DNA from: Arcicella sp.
GTDB taxonomy: Bacteria; Bacteroidota; Bacteroidia; Cytophagales; Spirosomataceae
Direction: 5' to 3'
NCBI GenBank assembly: GCA_025354645.1
Contig: JANXML010000245.1
Coordinates: 1-44,076 of the forward strand
Length of the DNA: 44,076 nt
This document shows positions 7,189 through 15,513 of the stretch, in pieces. The notes below the pieces were generated by a model, which worked only from the letters and a program-made list of their open reading frames with translations, was not told the origin of the DNA and did not search any database. The position numbers were made by a program, and so were the translations under genes. The number at the start of each line of letters is the position of its first letter. Position 1 is the first letter of the stretch.

Positions 7189-8025
7189 TTATATTTCTAA
7201 TAACCGAACCTTCGTCTCAAAACTTCCCTTCGCACTCCCACGATAGGTTCCATACACGGGCGTGACTGCCTCAGAAATTGCCGATGCTCCCAATGGAATA
7301 TGTTTCCCAGAAACTAATTGATTTTGCGTAGGGTCAAATCCACGCCAACCTCCTCCTGGTAGATACACTTCCACCCAAGCGTGTAGATATTGTTCTTGTT
7401 CGGGGTCGCCGTAATGATAACCACTCACAAAACGGGCGGCAATTCCCATCACTCGGCACATTGCCATAAATAAAACCGAATAGTCACGGCACGAACCTTT
7501 TTTACTCAAAAGCGTAGTCTCGGGTGAATTGGGTTGTCCGTCTTCTCGAACTTCGTACTGAAAAGTGTTAATAAATTTATTGAGTTCCGTTAAAAACGAA
7601 GTCGTATTCCAATTAACATTTCCAGCAATTTGTCGGGCAGTTTGGTCTATAAGTGTGGTTACTTCCCTTTTTACCAAATAATGAGATAAAGTTTGTTGTA
7701 ATTGTTCGCTATAAATTATTGGTAATTGACTGTTCTGAAAAGGATGATAAACAAATGAAAGTGGATTAAATTCTGTGGTTTCAACAACGGAAGTAGCCTT
7801 GATATGCAGTTGAGTAGTAGGCTTACTAAAAAACAAAATTTGTTGGGTATTATCAGTCGCATCAAGGTTTTTAGCTACAATATCAGGTTGTGGAATAACG
7901 TCGAGTTGATAAGATTGTAAGGTCAAGAGTGAACTCTTTTTTGCTTGCAAATACAAATAATGTGGTTCTAAATAAACCGCATCAGTATATTCATAAAGAA
8001 GTTCATGTTCAATTTTTATCGTCAT
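7189..8025 (-). CDS. Transglutaminase-like cysteine peptidase of the Anbu locus
   Basis: A 278-aa protein with the N-terminal beta domain of bacterial transglutaminase-like proteins (about 1-110, starting TIKIEHELLYEYTDAVYLEP) and a papain-like catalytic core (about 120-250). The triad is visible: Cys179 in KKGSCRDYS, His215 in YLHAWVEV and Asp231 in GFDPTQNQ. In the conserved genome context (alpha-E, ATP-grasp, Anbu, transglutaminase) it is proposed to cut or form amide bonds in a small peptide. It is cotranscribed with the aminotransferase that follows. No signal peptide is seen. Confidence 0.9.
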   Translation of the reverse strand: MTIKIEHELLYEYTDAVYLEPHYLYLQAKKSSLLTLQSYQLDVIPQPDIVAKNLDATDNTQQILFFSKPTTQLHIKATSVVETTEFNPLSFVYHPFQNSQLPIIYSEQLQQTLSHYLVKREVTTLIDQTARQIAGNVNWNTTSFLTELNKFINTFQYEVREDGQPNSPETTLLSKKGSCRDYSVLFMAMCRVMGIAARFVSGYHYGDPEQEQYLHAWVEVYLPGGGWRGFDPTQNQLVSGKHIPLGASAISEAVTPVYGTYRGSAKGSFETKVRLLEI

Positions 8026-8042
8026 TTTTTATTAGGATTTAG

Positions 8043-8139
8043 ATGTTAGGATTTGGGGGTTAAAATTTGACAATTATTTTTCATTTTGAGAAATTCAACG
8101 TCCAAGTTTTATCATTTAATTCTAAACCCCTAACACATC
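8043..8139. repeat. Imperfect inverted repeat at the Anbu 3' end
   Basis: GATGTTAGGATTTGGGGGTT near 8043-8062 is imperfectly inverted as AATTCTAAACCCCTAACACATC near 8118-8139. The right arm encodes the last codons of the Anbu gene. A related GGGGTTAGG-rich run occurs at 18906-18932. Confidence 0.5.
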
Positions 8140-8841
8140 ACTAACCCATTCACCTTGCAAACTATCCACCGAAATCTGCATCAAATCATTCCATTGTTTA
8201 GATACACTTTCCATCTGTTGCTTTTCCAAACGGTGTTCAATGAGTTTAAAACTGTCTTTGTGATATACCACAATGTCAATCGGATAATCAACATCGCTGG
8301 CACTCACTTGCGTGGCATCAAACGATAAAAATCCCAATTTCAGAGCCTCCTCAATGGAAGTTTCATACGATAATGTCCTGTTTAACAAGGGTTTACCATA
8401 ATTTGAATTACCAATAATTTGATATTTTAATCCTTCGTTTATCTCAATCCAATTACCTTCTGGAAAAACCAAAAACAGCCGATGTTCATCGTCTTTTTCC
8501 ATTTGTCCACCCACGATTGAGTGCAAATTGAACTTATAGCCTTCCTCTTTTAAACTGGCTTTATCCTCATCGGCAACCTTCCGAATCATCTCGGCAAACG
8601 CATTCACGGCTTCAAACATATAATCGAATTTGAAGCCTTTTTCCTTCGTCATTTGGTTGAAATAAATAATGGATTTATCTCTAATTGACCGCAAACCCGC
8701 CGTCATAATGAACAACGTATGATTGCCAATTTGATGGGTCGAAATCTTCTTATTTGAATAAACTTCCGTGCCAGCCGTAATTCTGTTATCGGCAATGGCA
8801 ACGAGACCATTTTTAACTTTAATTCCTAAGCAATATGTCAT
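8122..8841 (-). CDS. Anbu-type proteasome-like peptidase
   Basis: A 239-aa Ntn-hydrolase of the Anbu family, relatives of proteasome beta subunits and HslV. Removal of Met1 exposes Thr (MTYCLGIKVKNGLVAIADNR). Counting from that Thr, Asp17 and Arg19 fall at the canonical proteasome catalytic places, with Lys in SNKKIS close to position 30. The rest fits the family (HTLFIMTAGLRSIRDKSI, FDYMFEAVNAFAE, IGNSNYGKPLLNR). HslV is less likely: no hslU is present and the neighbours are those of the Anbu cluster. The last residues (DVLGV) lie in an inverted repeat. Substrate unknown. Confidence 0.9.
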   Translation of the reverse strand: MTYCLGIKVKNGLVAIADNRITAGTEVYSNKKISTHQIGNHTLFIMTAGLRSIRDKSIIYFNQMTKEKGFKFDYMFEAVNAFAEMIRKVADEDKASLKEEGYKFNLHSIVGGQMEKDDEHRLFLVFPEGNWIEINEGLKYQIIGNSNYGKPLLNRTLSYETSIEEALKLGFLSFDATQVSASDVDYPIDIVVYHKDSFKLIEHRLEKQQMESVSKQWNDLMQISVDSLQGEWVSDVLGV

Positions 8842-8879
8842 TATATTTTCTGTGGTTAATATTTTTTGAAGTAATAATT

Positions 8880-9140
8880 TTAATCGTAATGTCCTTTAAG
8901 TGAGTGTATTACAATCAAATCTTCGAGAACTTCGTAAATAATTCTGTTTGCTTTGTCAGTCCTTCTTGACCATTTTCCGCTTAGCTGATATTTTAGTGGT
9001 TCTGGCTTTCCAATTCCTTTGAATGGATCTAATTCAATTGAATCTACGAGCTCAGAAATCCGAATTTAAACTTTATCATTACGTTTCTTCTTCCAATAGA
9101 TGATGTCATCAATTGCTTTGTCGGTGTAAACTATTTCCAT
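8880..9140 (-). pseudogene. yoeB: YoeB-type toxin gene broken by one in-frame stop
   Basis: Reading from 9140, the frame gives MEIVYTDKAIDDIIYWKKK and reaches TAA after residue 24 (9066-9068). It continues in the same frame with IRISELVDSIELDPFKGIG, KPEPLKYQLSGKWSRR, NRIIYEV and the family ending IHSLKGHYD. The total of 85 sense codons is normal for YoeB/Txe endoribonucleases. One base change (for example TTA to TAA) would explain the loss. No frameshift is present, so the event is recent or under some constraint, or is a sequencing error. It overlaps the antitoxin gene by 10 bp. Confidence 0.88.
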
Positions 9141-9340
9141 AAATCTGCTGTGGCTATTTTCTTATATCTGCCTGCCTTAAAGTCTTCCGTACTTTTTTCA
9201 ATTTTGGCTACAAATTCTGGATTATAAGGTTTTTCAATTTCTTTATTTTTTATATTAACAAAATCAAATTGTTTAATCAATTCCAAAAAAAAGTTTATTC
9301 TTTCTTCCTTTATATCAAGTGTTAATTCCATGATTATCAA
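9131..9340 (-). CDS. Antitoxin-like protein partnered with the broken YoeB
   Basis: A 69-aa protein with a helical N-terminal part (LDIKEERINFFLELIKQFDFV) and a C-terminal tail PYNPEFVAKIEKSTEDFKAG typical of small Bacteroidota antitoxin-like proteins (DUF2683-like) that precede RelE/YoeB toxins. Its end overlaps the toxin start, the usual translational coupling. The gene is intact while its toxin is not. It lies between the alpha-E and Anbu genes on the same strand. The antitoxin role is inferred from position and tail. Confidence 0.75.
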   Translation of the reverse strand: MIIMELTLDIKEERINFFLELIKQFDFVNIKNKEIEKPYNPEFVAKIEKSTEDFKAGRYKKIATADLWK

Positions 9341-9409
9341 TTGTTTAATGCGTATTTTCTAAATTAATTTTATACTATTTATTAATTATCCCACAAATTT
9401 AACCACTCC

Positions 9410-10405
9410 TCACTGATTCACCACCACATTTTGTGATTGTTCTTGAAGAACGGGTTTTAAATCGAAATAAGTTTTAAAAATTGCTGCCCCTACCCCATTA
9501 TTTTTCTGTTGAAATTCGTCCAAATATTGATGTAAACCCAACTCAAAAATTTCTTTTACTTCCGAAAATTCAACTTCCGAACGCAATTTACTCAGTGCTT
9601 TTTCTGCGGAATTTGAATAGGAATTAGTAATTGCCGTTCCAGAAATTTCATACAATGATAATTCTGCCTGACGAATACAATACATCACCGAACGTGGAAA
9701 TTTTTTATCTAATAACAAAAAATCCGTTATGGCGGTTGAATTCACAATTTGATATTGCTGTCGGAACATATTGTAGGCACTCACAGATTTCAAAACCGCC
9801 GACCAAAGCAGCAAATCCAAAGGCGAACCCACGGCATCAACTTCTGGCAAAAGCGTAAAATATTTTACATCCAAAAATCTTGTCGTCTTATCTGCCCGTT
9901 CCAAAAGCCTTCCTAAACGTCCAAAATGCCATGCTTCACCACGAGTAATCGTTGAATCCACAATACCATAAAATAATTGACTTCCTGTTTTTATATTATC
10001 TAAAAAACCTTGATAACGAGCTATTTCCCACGATTTACTATCGTTATCTGCCTCTTTAACCGTCCAATAAATCTGATTGACATACTCCCACATTTCCCGA
10101 GAAATACTCTCACGTATAGTACGAGCGTTCTCACGGGCTTCATACAAACACGTCAAAATTGAGTTAGGATTTCGATTATCAAACGTCATGAAATACAGCA
10201 CATTCTCACGGGTGGGAGCGTCATAACATTTCTCGAAAATGAAATTATCTGCTGTGGCAACAATGAGGGGTTTCCATTGCTCAGGAACGTTTGGGGGTAA
10301 ATCTAAGGCAAGATTAAAGTTTACCGAAATAAAACGGGCATAATTATCGGCACGTTCAATATACCGATTCATCCAATAAATGGAATTGGCAACTCGACTT
10401 AGCAT
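9410..10405 (-). CDS. Alpha-E domain protein
   Basis: A 331-aa all-helical protein of the alpha-E family. The N-terminus MLSRVANSIYWMNRYIERAD is the family signature, followed by an ENVLYFMTFD/NPNSILTCL block, ENARTIRESISREMWEYVNQ and GEAWHFGRLGRLLERAD. Alpha-E proteins nearly always sit beside a circularly permuted ATP-grasp ligase and a transglutaminase and are thought to take part in peptide tagging or synthesis; their exact activity is unknown. Here the ATP-grasp gene that usually precedes alpha-E is missing: the 315 bp upstream are non-coding and the gene beyond is unrelated. Confidence 0.92.
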   Translation of the reverse strand: MLSRVANSIYWMNRYIERADNYARFISVNFNLALDLPPNVPEQWKPLIVATADNFIFEKCYDAPTRENVLYFMTFDNRNPNSILTCLYEARENARTIRESISREMWEYVNQIYWTVKEADNDSKSWEIARYQGFLDNIKTGSQLFYGIVDSTITRGEAWHFGRLGRLLERADKTTRFLDVKYFTLLPEVDAVGSPLDLLLWSAVLKSVSAYNMFRQQYQIVNSTAITDFLLLDKKFPRSVMYCIRQAELSLYEISGTAITNSYSNSAEKALSKLRSEVEFSEVKEIFELGLHQYLDEFQQKNNGVGAAIFKTYFDLKPVLQEQSQNVVVNQ

Positions 10406-10720
10406 GTAGGTTTAGTTTTTTAGAATGCTTGATTATATTTCATAAATTTAACTTAAAATTCTATTGATTTGACGTAAGGCGTAATTTTTGTTTATAACAA
10501 GATATTATTACTATACATTTTGTTAATTTTACTTTAAATAAACATATTTTTTCTTCTGACATTTGCAATTAATAGGAAATTATTTACTTACTTGCAACGT
10601 AATATATTTGGTATTGTTCAAGTAAAAAGCTATCCCATTAACCTTTTCTAAAAATAGTGCGAGTATAAAAAATGCCCCTCCAAGTGCTTGGAGAGGCATT
10701 TTTTGTGTCAGTTAAGAATT
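10406..10720. other. Intergenic region upstream of the alpha-E gene
   Basis: This 315-bp AT-rich stretch must hold the promoter of the alpha-E operon (- strand) and carries the terminator of the upstream batA-like gene. I see no coding remnant of an ATP-grasp gene in any frame and no clear -7/-33 pair. Confidence 0.5.
10667..10704. terminator. Strong terminator after the BatA-like gene
   Basis: AAAAAATGCCCCTCCAAG (10667-10684) pairs with CTTGGAGAGGCATTTTTT (10687-10704) with one wobble and a very short loop. The - strand reading ends in T's, so it terminates the batA-like transcript. Confidence 0.9.
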
Positions 10721-12784
10721 TTACTTCATTAATCTCACCAACAAAATTTCAATCGCTAAAAATACCAAAGCGGCAATCAAAAAATACTTCCATAGTGCCA
10801 CGCCAAAGTTTTGATCTTTGAAAGTTTTTACGAAATTAGCATCATCTATTTTATCAAAAACTTGTACATTTTTATTACTACTAAAAATGCTCTTTAATTC
10901 ATCGGCACTGTAAAAATCCATCATCGATTCCTTATTATCGTGATTGAAAGCAACCAATCTTTCTACTTTATTATTCAAAACCAATTCGTAATATCCCGAT
11001 TCAATCGACTGATTATCAGCTAATTGATTAGCTTTTGGCAGTTCAATCGTCAATTGTTTTCCGTTAAGATTTTGTACGGGTATAATCTCTAATTTTCCTT
11101 TTCGTAATTTGAAACTTGCCGTTTTTGGAATGTCATTTACTTCAACCGTAAACGTATTTTGTTCAAACGAATATGCCGTCGGTTCTTGGCGAACACTCAA
11201 CGCCGCAACTTTGTACATGATGGGTACGAAAAGAGCGTTGCGAGCAAAATCTCCGAAAGTGGCGTCCAATGGTGAGGCGGTTAAATAAACCTTTCCTTTC
11301 CCTGCATTTGAGACCGTCAAAAAGGGTTGATTATTTCTGAAACTTAGCAACTTATCGCCCATTGCTTGCCAAGACAAAACTCCGCCTTGGTTGGGCATTT
11401 GTAATAATTCTTTTTGCGTAGAATTATCAAAAATATCAATGAAAAAAGGGGAAGTTTTTACGGGTTCAGCCAGAGGTGTAAAATCAGCTTGGGTAATTAC
11501 TTTTGATTGAATTCCTCGGATATTAAAGATACCCAAAAAACTATTATAACTCTGAATATCAGGTGTTTGTGAAGGAATTACAAACAAACTTCCTCCCGAA
11601 CGAACAAAATCCTGTAATGCCGTTTTGATACTCCCATCTAAGTTCTGTACGCCTTCCAAAACCACCAAATTTGACGTTTTGAATTGTCCAATATCCACAT
11701 TAGATGCCGAGAAACTTTTGAACGCAAAAACACTATCATTCGCAAAAACCGTGGGAACGTATCGTCCCGTGGAAGCCTGTCCAAAAAGGTGCAAAACCTT
11801 GATGGTTGGAGCGGCATTTAACACAAAATAATAGTCATTATCAAACGTAATGGGCGTATCATCAAACGAAATTCTCGCTTTTTTGAAGCCTTTATTTTTT
11901 ACGGTAAATGAAAAATTAGCAACTGTTGAAGACTTCGCTCGGATGCTGGCGATGGTAGAAGAAACTTGGGTTTCGTCAATAAATAGTTTTACTTGCAGAT
12001 TCTCCACGGCTCGTTCGCCCGTATTGAATAACCTGATAGTCAATTGATTAGCTGACATTTCACGCACGAAAGGCGTAGCCATCCACACCGAATCCACGAA
12101 TACGTTTTGTAATGCTTTCGCCTGCACTGGAACCACAAAAAGTCTGGAAGTAGTGTCTAATTTGAGTTTGGATAAATCACCCGAAGTAGATTTCTGAAAA
12201 TCGGAAAACCATAAATATTGATTTCCTCCTTGCGAATTATGCTTAGAAGCCAAACTCGCCTGACGTTTCAAAACATTATCAAACGTGCGGGGCGTGTGCG
12301 TAAACTTGATGGTTGTTGTGCGATCTTTGATGGTTTGGGTATTGCTAACGCTGTGTTCATCCGAAGAAAAATCGTTGGTAACTAACTGTAATTGAGAACC
12401 TTGCGGAAAGGCAGTTAATAATTCTTCGACTTTTCCTATGGCTTTATCTAAATACGTTTTTTTGTCTAATTCATTTTGCATTGAAAGCGAATTATCAATA
12501 TACATACTCGCCACGCCGCCCGCTTTCACGCCCTTCCCCGATTTGGAAGGCAAAAAAGGTTGAGCAAAAGCCAAGACCAAAGCGGCAATAAACGCCATAC
12601 GAGCCGCCATAATCAACAAATGTTTGAGTCGGCGAAAAGAAGACGTAGTGGTGTTGACAGCTTTCAGAAAAGCGACATTGGTGAACAACACTTTTTTAGT
12701 TCTTCGGAAGTTGAACAGGTGAATTATCACGGGGATTGACAAAGCCAAAAGCCCCCAAAGAAAGGTTGAAAATAGGAATTGCAT
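10721..12784 (-). CDS. BatA-domain / von Willebrand A-like membrane protein
   Basis: A 687-aa inner-membrane protein. The N-terminus is the BatA (TIGR02226-like) double membrane segment: MQFLFSTFLWGLLALSIPVI and a second helix around 56-76, with HLFNFRRTKKVLFTNVAFL between. A vWA-like domain follows with the MIDAS-type YIDNSLSMQNE near residue 93. The middle is beta-rich (CARDB-like segments around 230-310), then a glutamine-amidotransferase-like fold region (NLVVLEGVQNL, FVRSGGSLFVIPS). The C-terminus ends in a membrane helix (YFLIAALVFLAIEILLVRL). Bacteroidota encode such stand-alone proteins besides the Bat operon; the function is unknown. Confidence 0.85.
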   Translation of the reverse strand: MQFLFSTFLWGLLALSIPVIIHLFNFRRTKKVLFTNVAFLKAVNTTTSSFRRLKHLLIMAARMAFIAALVLAFAQPFLPSKSGKGVKAGGVASMYIDNSLSMQNELDKKTYLDKAIGKVEELLTAFPQGSQLQLVTNDFSSDEHSVSNTQTIKDRTTTIKFTHTPRTFDNVLKRQASLASKHNSQGGNQYLWFSDFQKSTSGDLSKLKLDTTSRLFVVPVQAKALQNVFVDSVWMATPFVREMSANQLTIRLFNTGERAVENLQVKLFIDETQVSSTIASIRAKSSTVANFSFTVKNKGFKKARISFDDTPITFDNDYYFVLNAAPTIKVLHLFGQASTGRYVPTVFANDSVFAFKSFSASNVDIGQFKTSNLVVLEGVQNLDGSIKTALQDFVRSGGSLFVIPSQTPDIQSYNSFLGIFNIRGIQSKVITQADFTPLAEPVKTSPFFIDIFDNSTQKELLQMPNQGGVLSWQAMGDKLLSFRNNQPFLTVSNAGKGKVYLTASPLDATFGDFARNALFVPIMYKVAALSVRQEPTAYSFEQNTFTVEVNDIPKTASFKLRKGKLEIIPVQNLNGKQLTIELPKANQLADNQSIESGYYELVLNNKVERLVAFNHDNKESMMDFYSADELKSIFSSNKNVQVFDKIDDANFVKTFKDQNFGVALWKYFLIAALVFLAIEILLVRLMK

Positions 12785-12807
12785 ATATTTTATAACAAAA
12801 TTGAGGA

Positions 12808-13200
12808 CTACTTTAATTCATAAGGATTGATACAAGTCAGTCCAGCAATATCCTCAAAGTCTTTCGTATTTCGACTAATCAACGTTAAGTTATTCGCCAA
12901 AGCCGTGGCGGCTATTATAGCATCTCCAAGTTTTAACTTACGATAAGTTCTACGTAAATCAATAGTTTTATCAGCAATTAAATCGTCTATGTAATACATT
13001 TTCCCAATACTCAAAAAGTCTTTCAGCTTCTGAATTTCAGACTCATCTCCATTAAAACCCAATGTTTCAATTTTTACAACGATTGAGGTATTCAAATCTT
13101 CATCAACTATTCTATCCATTGCTAAGACCGAAACATGAGGAAGTTTATCGCCAACATAATCAATAACTGCATTTGTATCTAAGATATATCTCTGTCCCAT
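12808..13200 (-). CDS. PIN-domain ribonuclease toxin (VapC-like)
   Basis: A 130-aa PIN-domain protein, probably a VapC-type toxin that cuts RNA with Mg2+. Acidic residues expected in the active site are present: Asp in YILDTNAVIDY near residue 8, Glu in VVKIETLGF near 44, Asp in KLGDAIIAATAL near 93 and Asp in SRNTKDFEDI near 112. Its start overlaps the end of the upstream small gene by 22 bp, the usual toxin-antitoxin coupling. The gene looks intact. Confidence 0.88.
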   Translation of the reverse strand: MGQRYILDTNAVIDYVGDKLPHVSVLAMDRIVDEDLNTSIVVKIETLGFNGDESEIQKLKDFLSIGKMYYIDDLIADKTIDLRRTYRKLKLGDAIIAATALANNLTLISRNTKDFEDIAGLTCINPYELK

Positions 13201-13403
13201 TCTGTTCTGGCTTTTGTAGCATATTGTAATAATTGTTCAGCTGTGTTTTTGGAAATTGCTCCTCTAAAATCTGACGGTTTTTTCTTCTTTTTCTCATAAT
13301 CTCTGAAAACCTCATTTGCTTCTGTTAATTTTTTCCATTCATCAATGGGAATTTGAACGGCAGTTTGTCGTCCTTGTTCATCTGAAAGATATTGTATGTC
13401 CAT
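13179..13403 (-). CDS. Antitoxin of the PIN-domain module
   Basis: A 74-aa protein if started at Met 13403 (MDIQYLSDEQGRQTAVQIPI, then DEWKKLTE). That is the usual beginning of Bacteroidota antitoxins paired with PIN toxins; a longer reading from 13442 adds 13 residues. The N-terminal part should form the DNA-binding strand-helix unit, and the basic tail (KKKKPSDFRGAISKNTAEQL) should wrap the toxin. It precedes and overlaps the toxin. Autorepression is expected from the family but no operator was identified. Confidence 0.78.
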   Translation of the reverse strand: MDIQYLSDEQGRQTAVQIPIDEWKKLTEANEVFRDYEKKKKKPSDFRGAISKNTAEQLLQYATKARTEWDRDIS

Positions 13404-13533
13404 AGCTATAATAGATTTGTGTTCTTTTGTAAAAATAATCATATCATTATATAAAACTACAAAAAAGCCTTGATTGATTTACTTTCTTTCAAATTCTATT
13501 CCAAATCTTACTTTCGAGAGATATTGTTTTATC

Positions 13534-13563
13534 CGTATTAAGCAATTATCAAAAGTATTTTTG
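13534..13563 (+). promoter_or_regulatory. Predicted TTG-N19-TAnnTTTG promoter of the Uma2 gene
   Basis: TTG (13534-13536), a 19-bp spacer and TATTTTTG (13556-13563) match the Bacteroidota housekeeping promoter closely. The ATG is 33 bp downstream. Pattern-based prediction. Confidence 0.6.
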
Positions 13564-13595
13564 TAATTTTAAAATATCATCTTATTGTAAGAATT

Positions 13596-14204
13596 ATGGG
13601 ATTAGCACTCGAAGAACAAAAATATTTTACCGTTCAAGAATACCTTGATTATGAGGAACATAGCGAGTTTCGTCATGAATATTATCAAGGCGAACTTTTT
13701 GCAATGGCGGGTACATCTGCCACACACAACGAATTAGTACAAGAGATAACGTTTGCTCTCAAAAAACATTTCCGTCCAAAGGGATGTAAAGTTTTTTCTG
13801 AGAACCTAAAATTGGAGGTAATTAGAAATGAATATTATCCTTATCCTGATGTGATGCTAACTTGTCATAATGTTGATTTGTCTGCCAAGTACATCATTAA
13901 GTTTCCAAGTTTAATTATTGAAGTACTTTCAAAATCAACGGAGTCAAAAGATAGGGGTTGGAAATTTGCGAGATATAAGAAAATCCCAACGCTTAAATAT
14001 TACGTATTAGTCTCACAGACAAGCGTTTACGTGGAAGTTTTTACACGAATTGAAGGAATTGACATCTGGAAATATCAGAGTTATGACACCATGGAAGCGA
14101 TAGTAGATTTTGAGGAAATAGATTTTAAATTACCCCTTGCGGAAATGTATCAAAATATCACATTGGAAGAAGAAGAAATAGAAATTCCCTCAGCAGAAGA
14201 ATAA
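13596..14204 (+). CDS. Uma2 family putative endonuclease
   Basis: A 202-aa protein of the Uma2/DUF820 family with a PD-(D/E)XK-like fold. Visible are the N-terminal YFTVQEYLDYEE, SEFRHEYYQGELFAMAGTSA, THNELVQEI, the acidic active-site pair YYPYPDVMLTC and IIEVLSKSTESKDRG, and KFARYKKIPTLKYYVLVSQ. The cellular role of Uma2 proteins is unknown; they are abundant in Cytophagales and Cyanobacteria. The final codons (EIPSAEE) and stop form the left arm and loop of a terminator hairpin. A second Uma2 gene lies at 41306. Confidence 0.88.
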   Translation: MGLALEEQKYFTVQEYLDYEEHSEFRHEYYQGELFAMAGTSATHNELVQEITFALKKHFRPKGCKVFSENLKLEVIRNEYYPYPDVMLTCHNVDLSAKYIIKFPSLIIEVLSKSTESKDRGWKFARYKKIPTLKYYVLVSQTSVYVEVFTRIEGIDIWKYQSYDTMEAIVDFEEIDFKLPLAEMYQNITLEEEEIEIPSAEE

Positions 14205-14220
14205 TTCGCTGAGGGAATTT
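14182..14220. terminator. Terminator overlapping the Uma2 stop codon
   Basis: AAATTCCCTCAGC (14182-14194) pairs with GCTGAGGGAATTT (14208-14220). The left arm is coding sequence of Uma2. It sits between the convergent Uma2 and DUF2911 genes. Confidence 0.82.
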
Positions 14221-14240
14221 TTAGTATGATTACTGAAAAT

Positions 14241-15107
14241 CTACTTCTTTTTCTTCAAAGGATTCGATGGCATTGCCACAGGCAATTTTGCCGTGTAATC
14301 AGCAATTCCTTTTTCTACTGCACTTTTCATGCCTGCAAAACCAGGGTCTGAACCACCTAATGAAAGTGCTTTTTGAGCCAAAGGCAACGCCTCAGCAAAA
14401 TTTCCTAACTTACTCAATATCTGTGCCTTAGACCATACATTTCTAAATGTTTCAGCTCCTGCAAGTGAAGTATTTACTAATTTTAAGGCTTGATCTAATT
14501 TACCTTTTCCTAACAAATAATCCGCCGCATTTCGCATCATACCAGCGTTATCGTTTGATGCTTTTGTGATGGCTGCATCCACCATTTTAGTAGTTTCAAT
14601 CGTAATTGGAGCAACAATTTTTTTGTCCGACCATGTGATATTCATATCGGCGGTGCTATCTGAAAGTCCAGAGAAATCAATGGTGAAAGCCTCTGTTTTT
14701 GCAACAGTCACGGGCTTTATCGTTACCCGCAAAGCATCCTTCTCCTGCGAATAATTTTGCTCTTGGGCAGTGATGTCTTTATTGAAAATTAATGTCCAGT
14801 CGCCCGCTGTTGGAATTGAGAATATTCCGTAGGTTCCAGCCGCTAATTTCTGACCTGCAATCATTACATCATTAGAAAATGTGATTTGGTTTGTACCGTT
14901 AGCACCCGTTCTCCATACTTTATCATACGCTACAACGCCACCAAATACATCACGACCTCTTAATAATGGGCGAGAATATTTTACGGAAATATCAGTCGTT
15001 CCCACAACTTGCGAAACTGATGCCGCTGGGCTTGGCTGGGGTAAGCGAATTTGGGCAGTAGCTGAAAGCGAAATGCCTGTTAAAAGGGCAAGGAATAATT
15101 TTTTCAT
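14241..15107 (-). CDS. Secreted DUF2911 protein with helical repeat tail
   Basis: A 288-aa exported protein. Signal peptide MKKLFLALLTGISLSATAQ is followed by a DUF2911 domain (about 25-165: QVVGTTDISVKYSRPLLRGR, VWRTGANGTNQITFSNDV, AAGTYGIFSIPTAGDWTLIF). A tail of TPR-like helices follows (about 190-275: AADYLLGKGKLDQALKLV, ILSKLGNFAEALPLAQKAL). DUF2911 is common in periplasmic or surface proteins of Bacteroidota and its role is unknown. A TAnnTTTG-like box (TAAATTTG on the - strand, 15139-15132) lies 24 bp upstream of the start. Confidence 0.88.
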   Translation of the reverse strand: MKKLFLALLTGISLSATAQIRLPQPSPAASVSQVVGTTDISVKYSRPLLRGRDVFGGVVAYDKVWRTGANGTNQITFSNDVMIAGQKLAAGTYGIFSIPTAGDWTLIFNKDITAQEQNYSQEKDALRVTIKPVTVAKTEAFTIDFSGLSDSTADMNITWSDKKIVAPITIETTKMVDAAITKASNDNAGMMRNAADYLLGKGKLDQALKLVNTSLAGAETFRNVWSKAQILSKLGNFAEALPLAQKALSLGGSDPGFAGMKSAVEKGIADYTAKLPVAMPSNPLKKKK

Positions 15108-15175
15108 TTGTCGTTTGTTTTATAGTTTCTTCAAATTTACAGCATAAAATCGAAAGAGTTAAGTTTTGGAATAAA

Positions 15176-15208
15176 TTGCTAAATTTTCGAGACAAATTTG
15201 TAGATTTG
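15176..15208 (+). promoter_or_regulatory. Predicted promoter of the small gene at 15235
   Basis: TTG (15176-15178), a 22-bp spacer and TAGATTTG (15201-15208) fit the Bacteroidota promoter pattern. The ATG follows 26 bp later. Confidence 0.5.
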
Positions 15209-15234
15209 TTTACAGGAAATACATTTCAACTATT

Positions 15235-15513
15235 ATGGAAAAACCAGATTTTGTACTCGAATTAGAAAAACAAGCAGCATTGGCTGTCGAGAGGCTTAGA
15301 GAGGATAGTTTTGACAAAAATTATCCCTTTCTTCTTGGCAACATGAAGCTCCCAAAAGGACATTCATATCTTGAATTCTTGGATGGGCGAATTATCATTG
15401 CCTCTTTCTCCGAAAATAAAAAGGAGTATCACATAATTCGCACGCTTACTGATACAGAATCCCACGAATTAAGAGAAACGTACAACCTATTACCATGCCA
15501 AATTTATTCATAA
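15235..15513 (+). CDS. Small protein, probable partner of a zeta-type toxin
   Basis: A 92-aa acidic, soluble protein (MEKPDFVLELEKQAALAVER, LLGNMKLPKGHSYLEFLDGR). I cannot name its family with confidence. Its end overlaps by 19 bp the start of a zeta-type P-loop kinase gene that is now truncated, as in toxin-antitoxin pairs. It has its own predicted promoter. It is likely the surviving antitoxin or accessory partner; this is inference from position. Confidence 0.65.
   Translation: MEKPDFVLELEKQAALAVERLREDSFDKNYPFLLGNMKLPKGHSYLEFLDGRIIIASFSENKKEYHIIRTLTDTESHELRETYNLLPCQIYS

Noticed and set aside
8122-8841. HslV protease
   Set aside because: No hslU nearby; neighbours and length fit the Anbu family.
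10406-10720. Remnant of an ATP-grasp gene upstream of alpha-E
   Set aside because: No frame shows coding character or family motifs.
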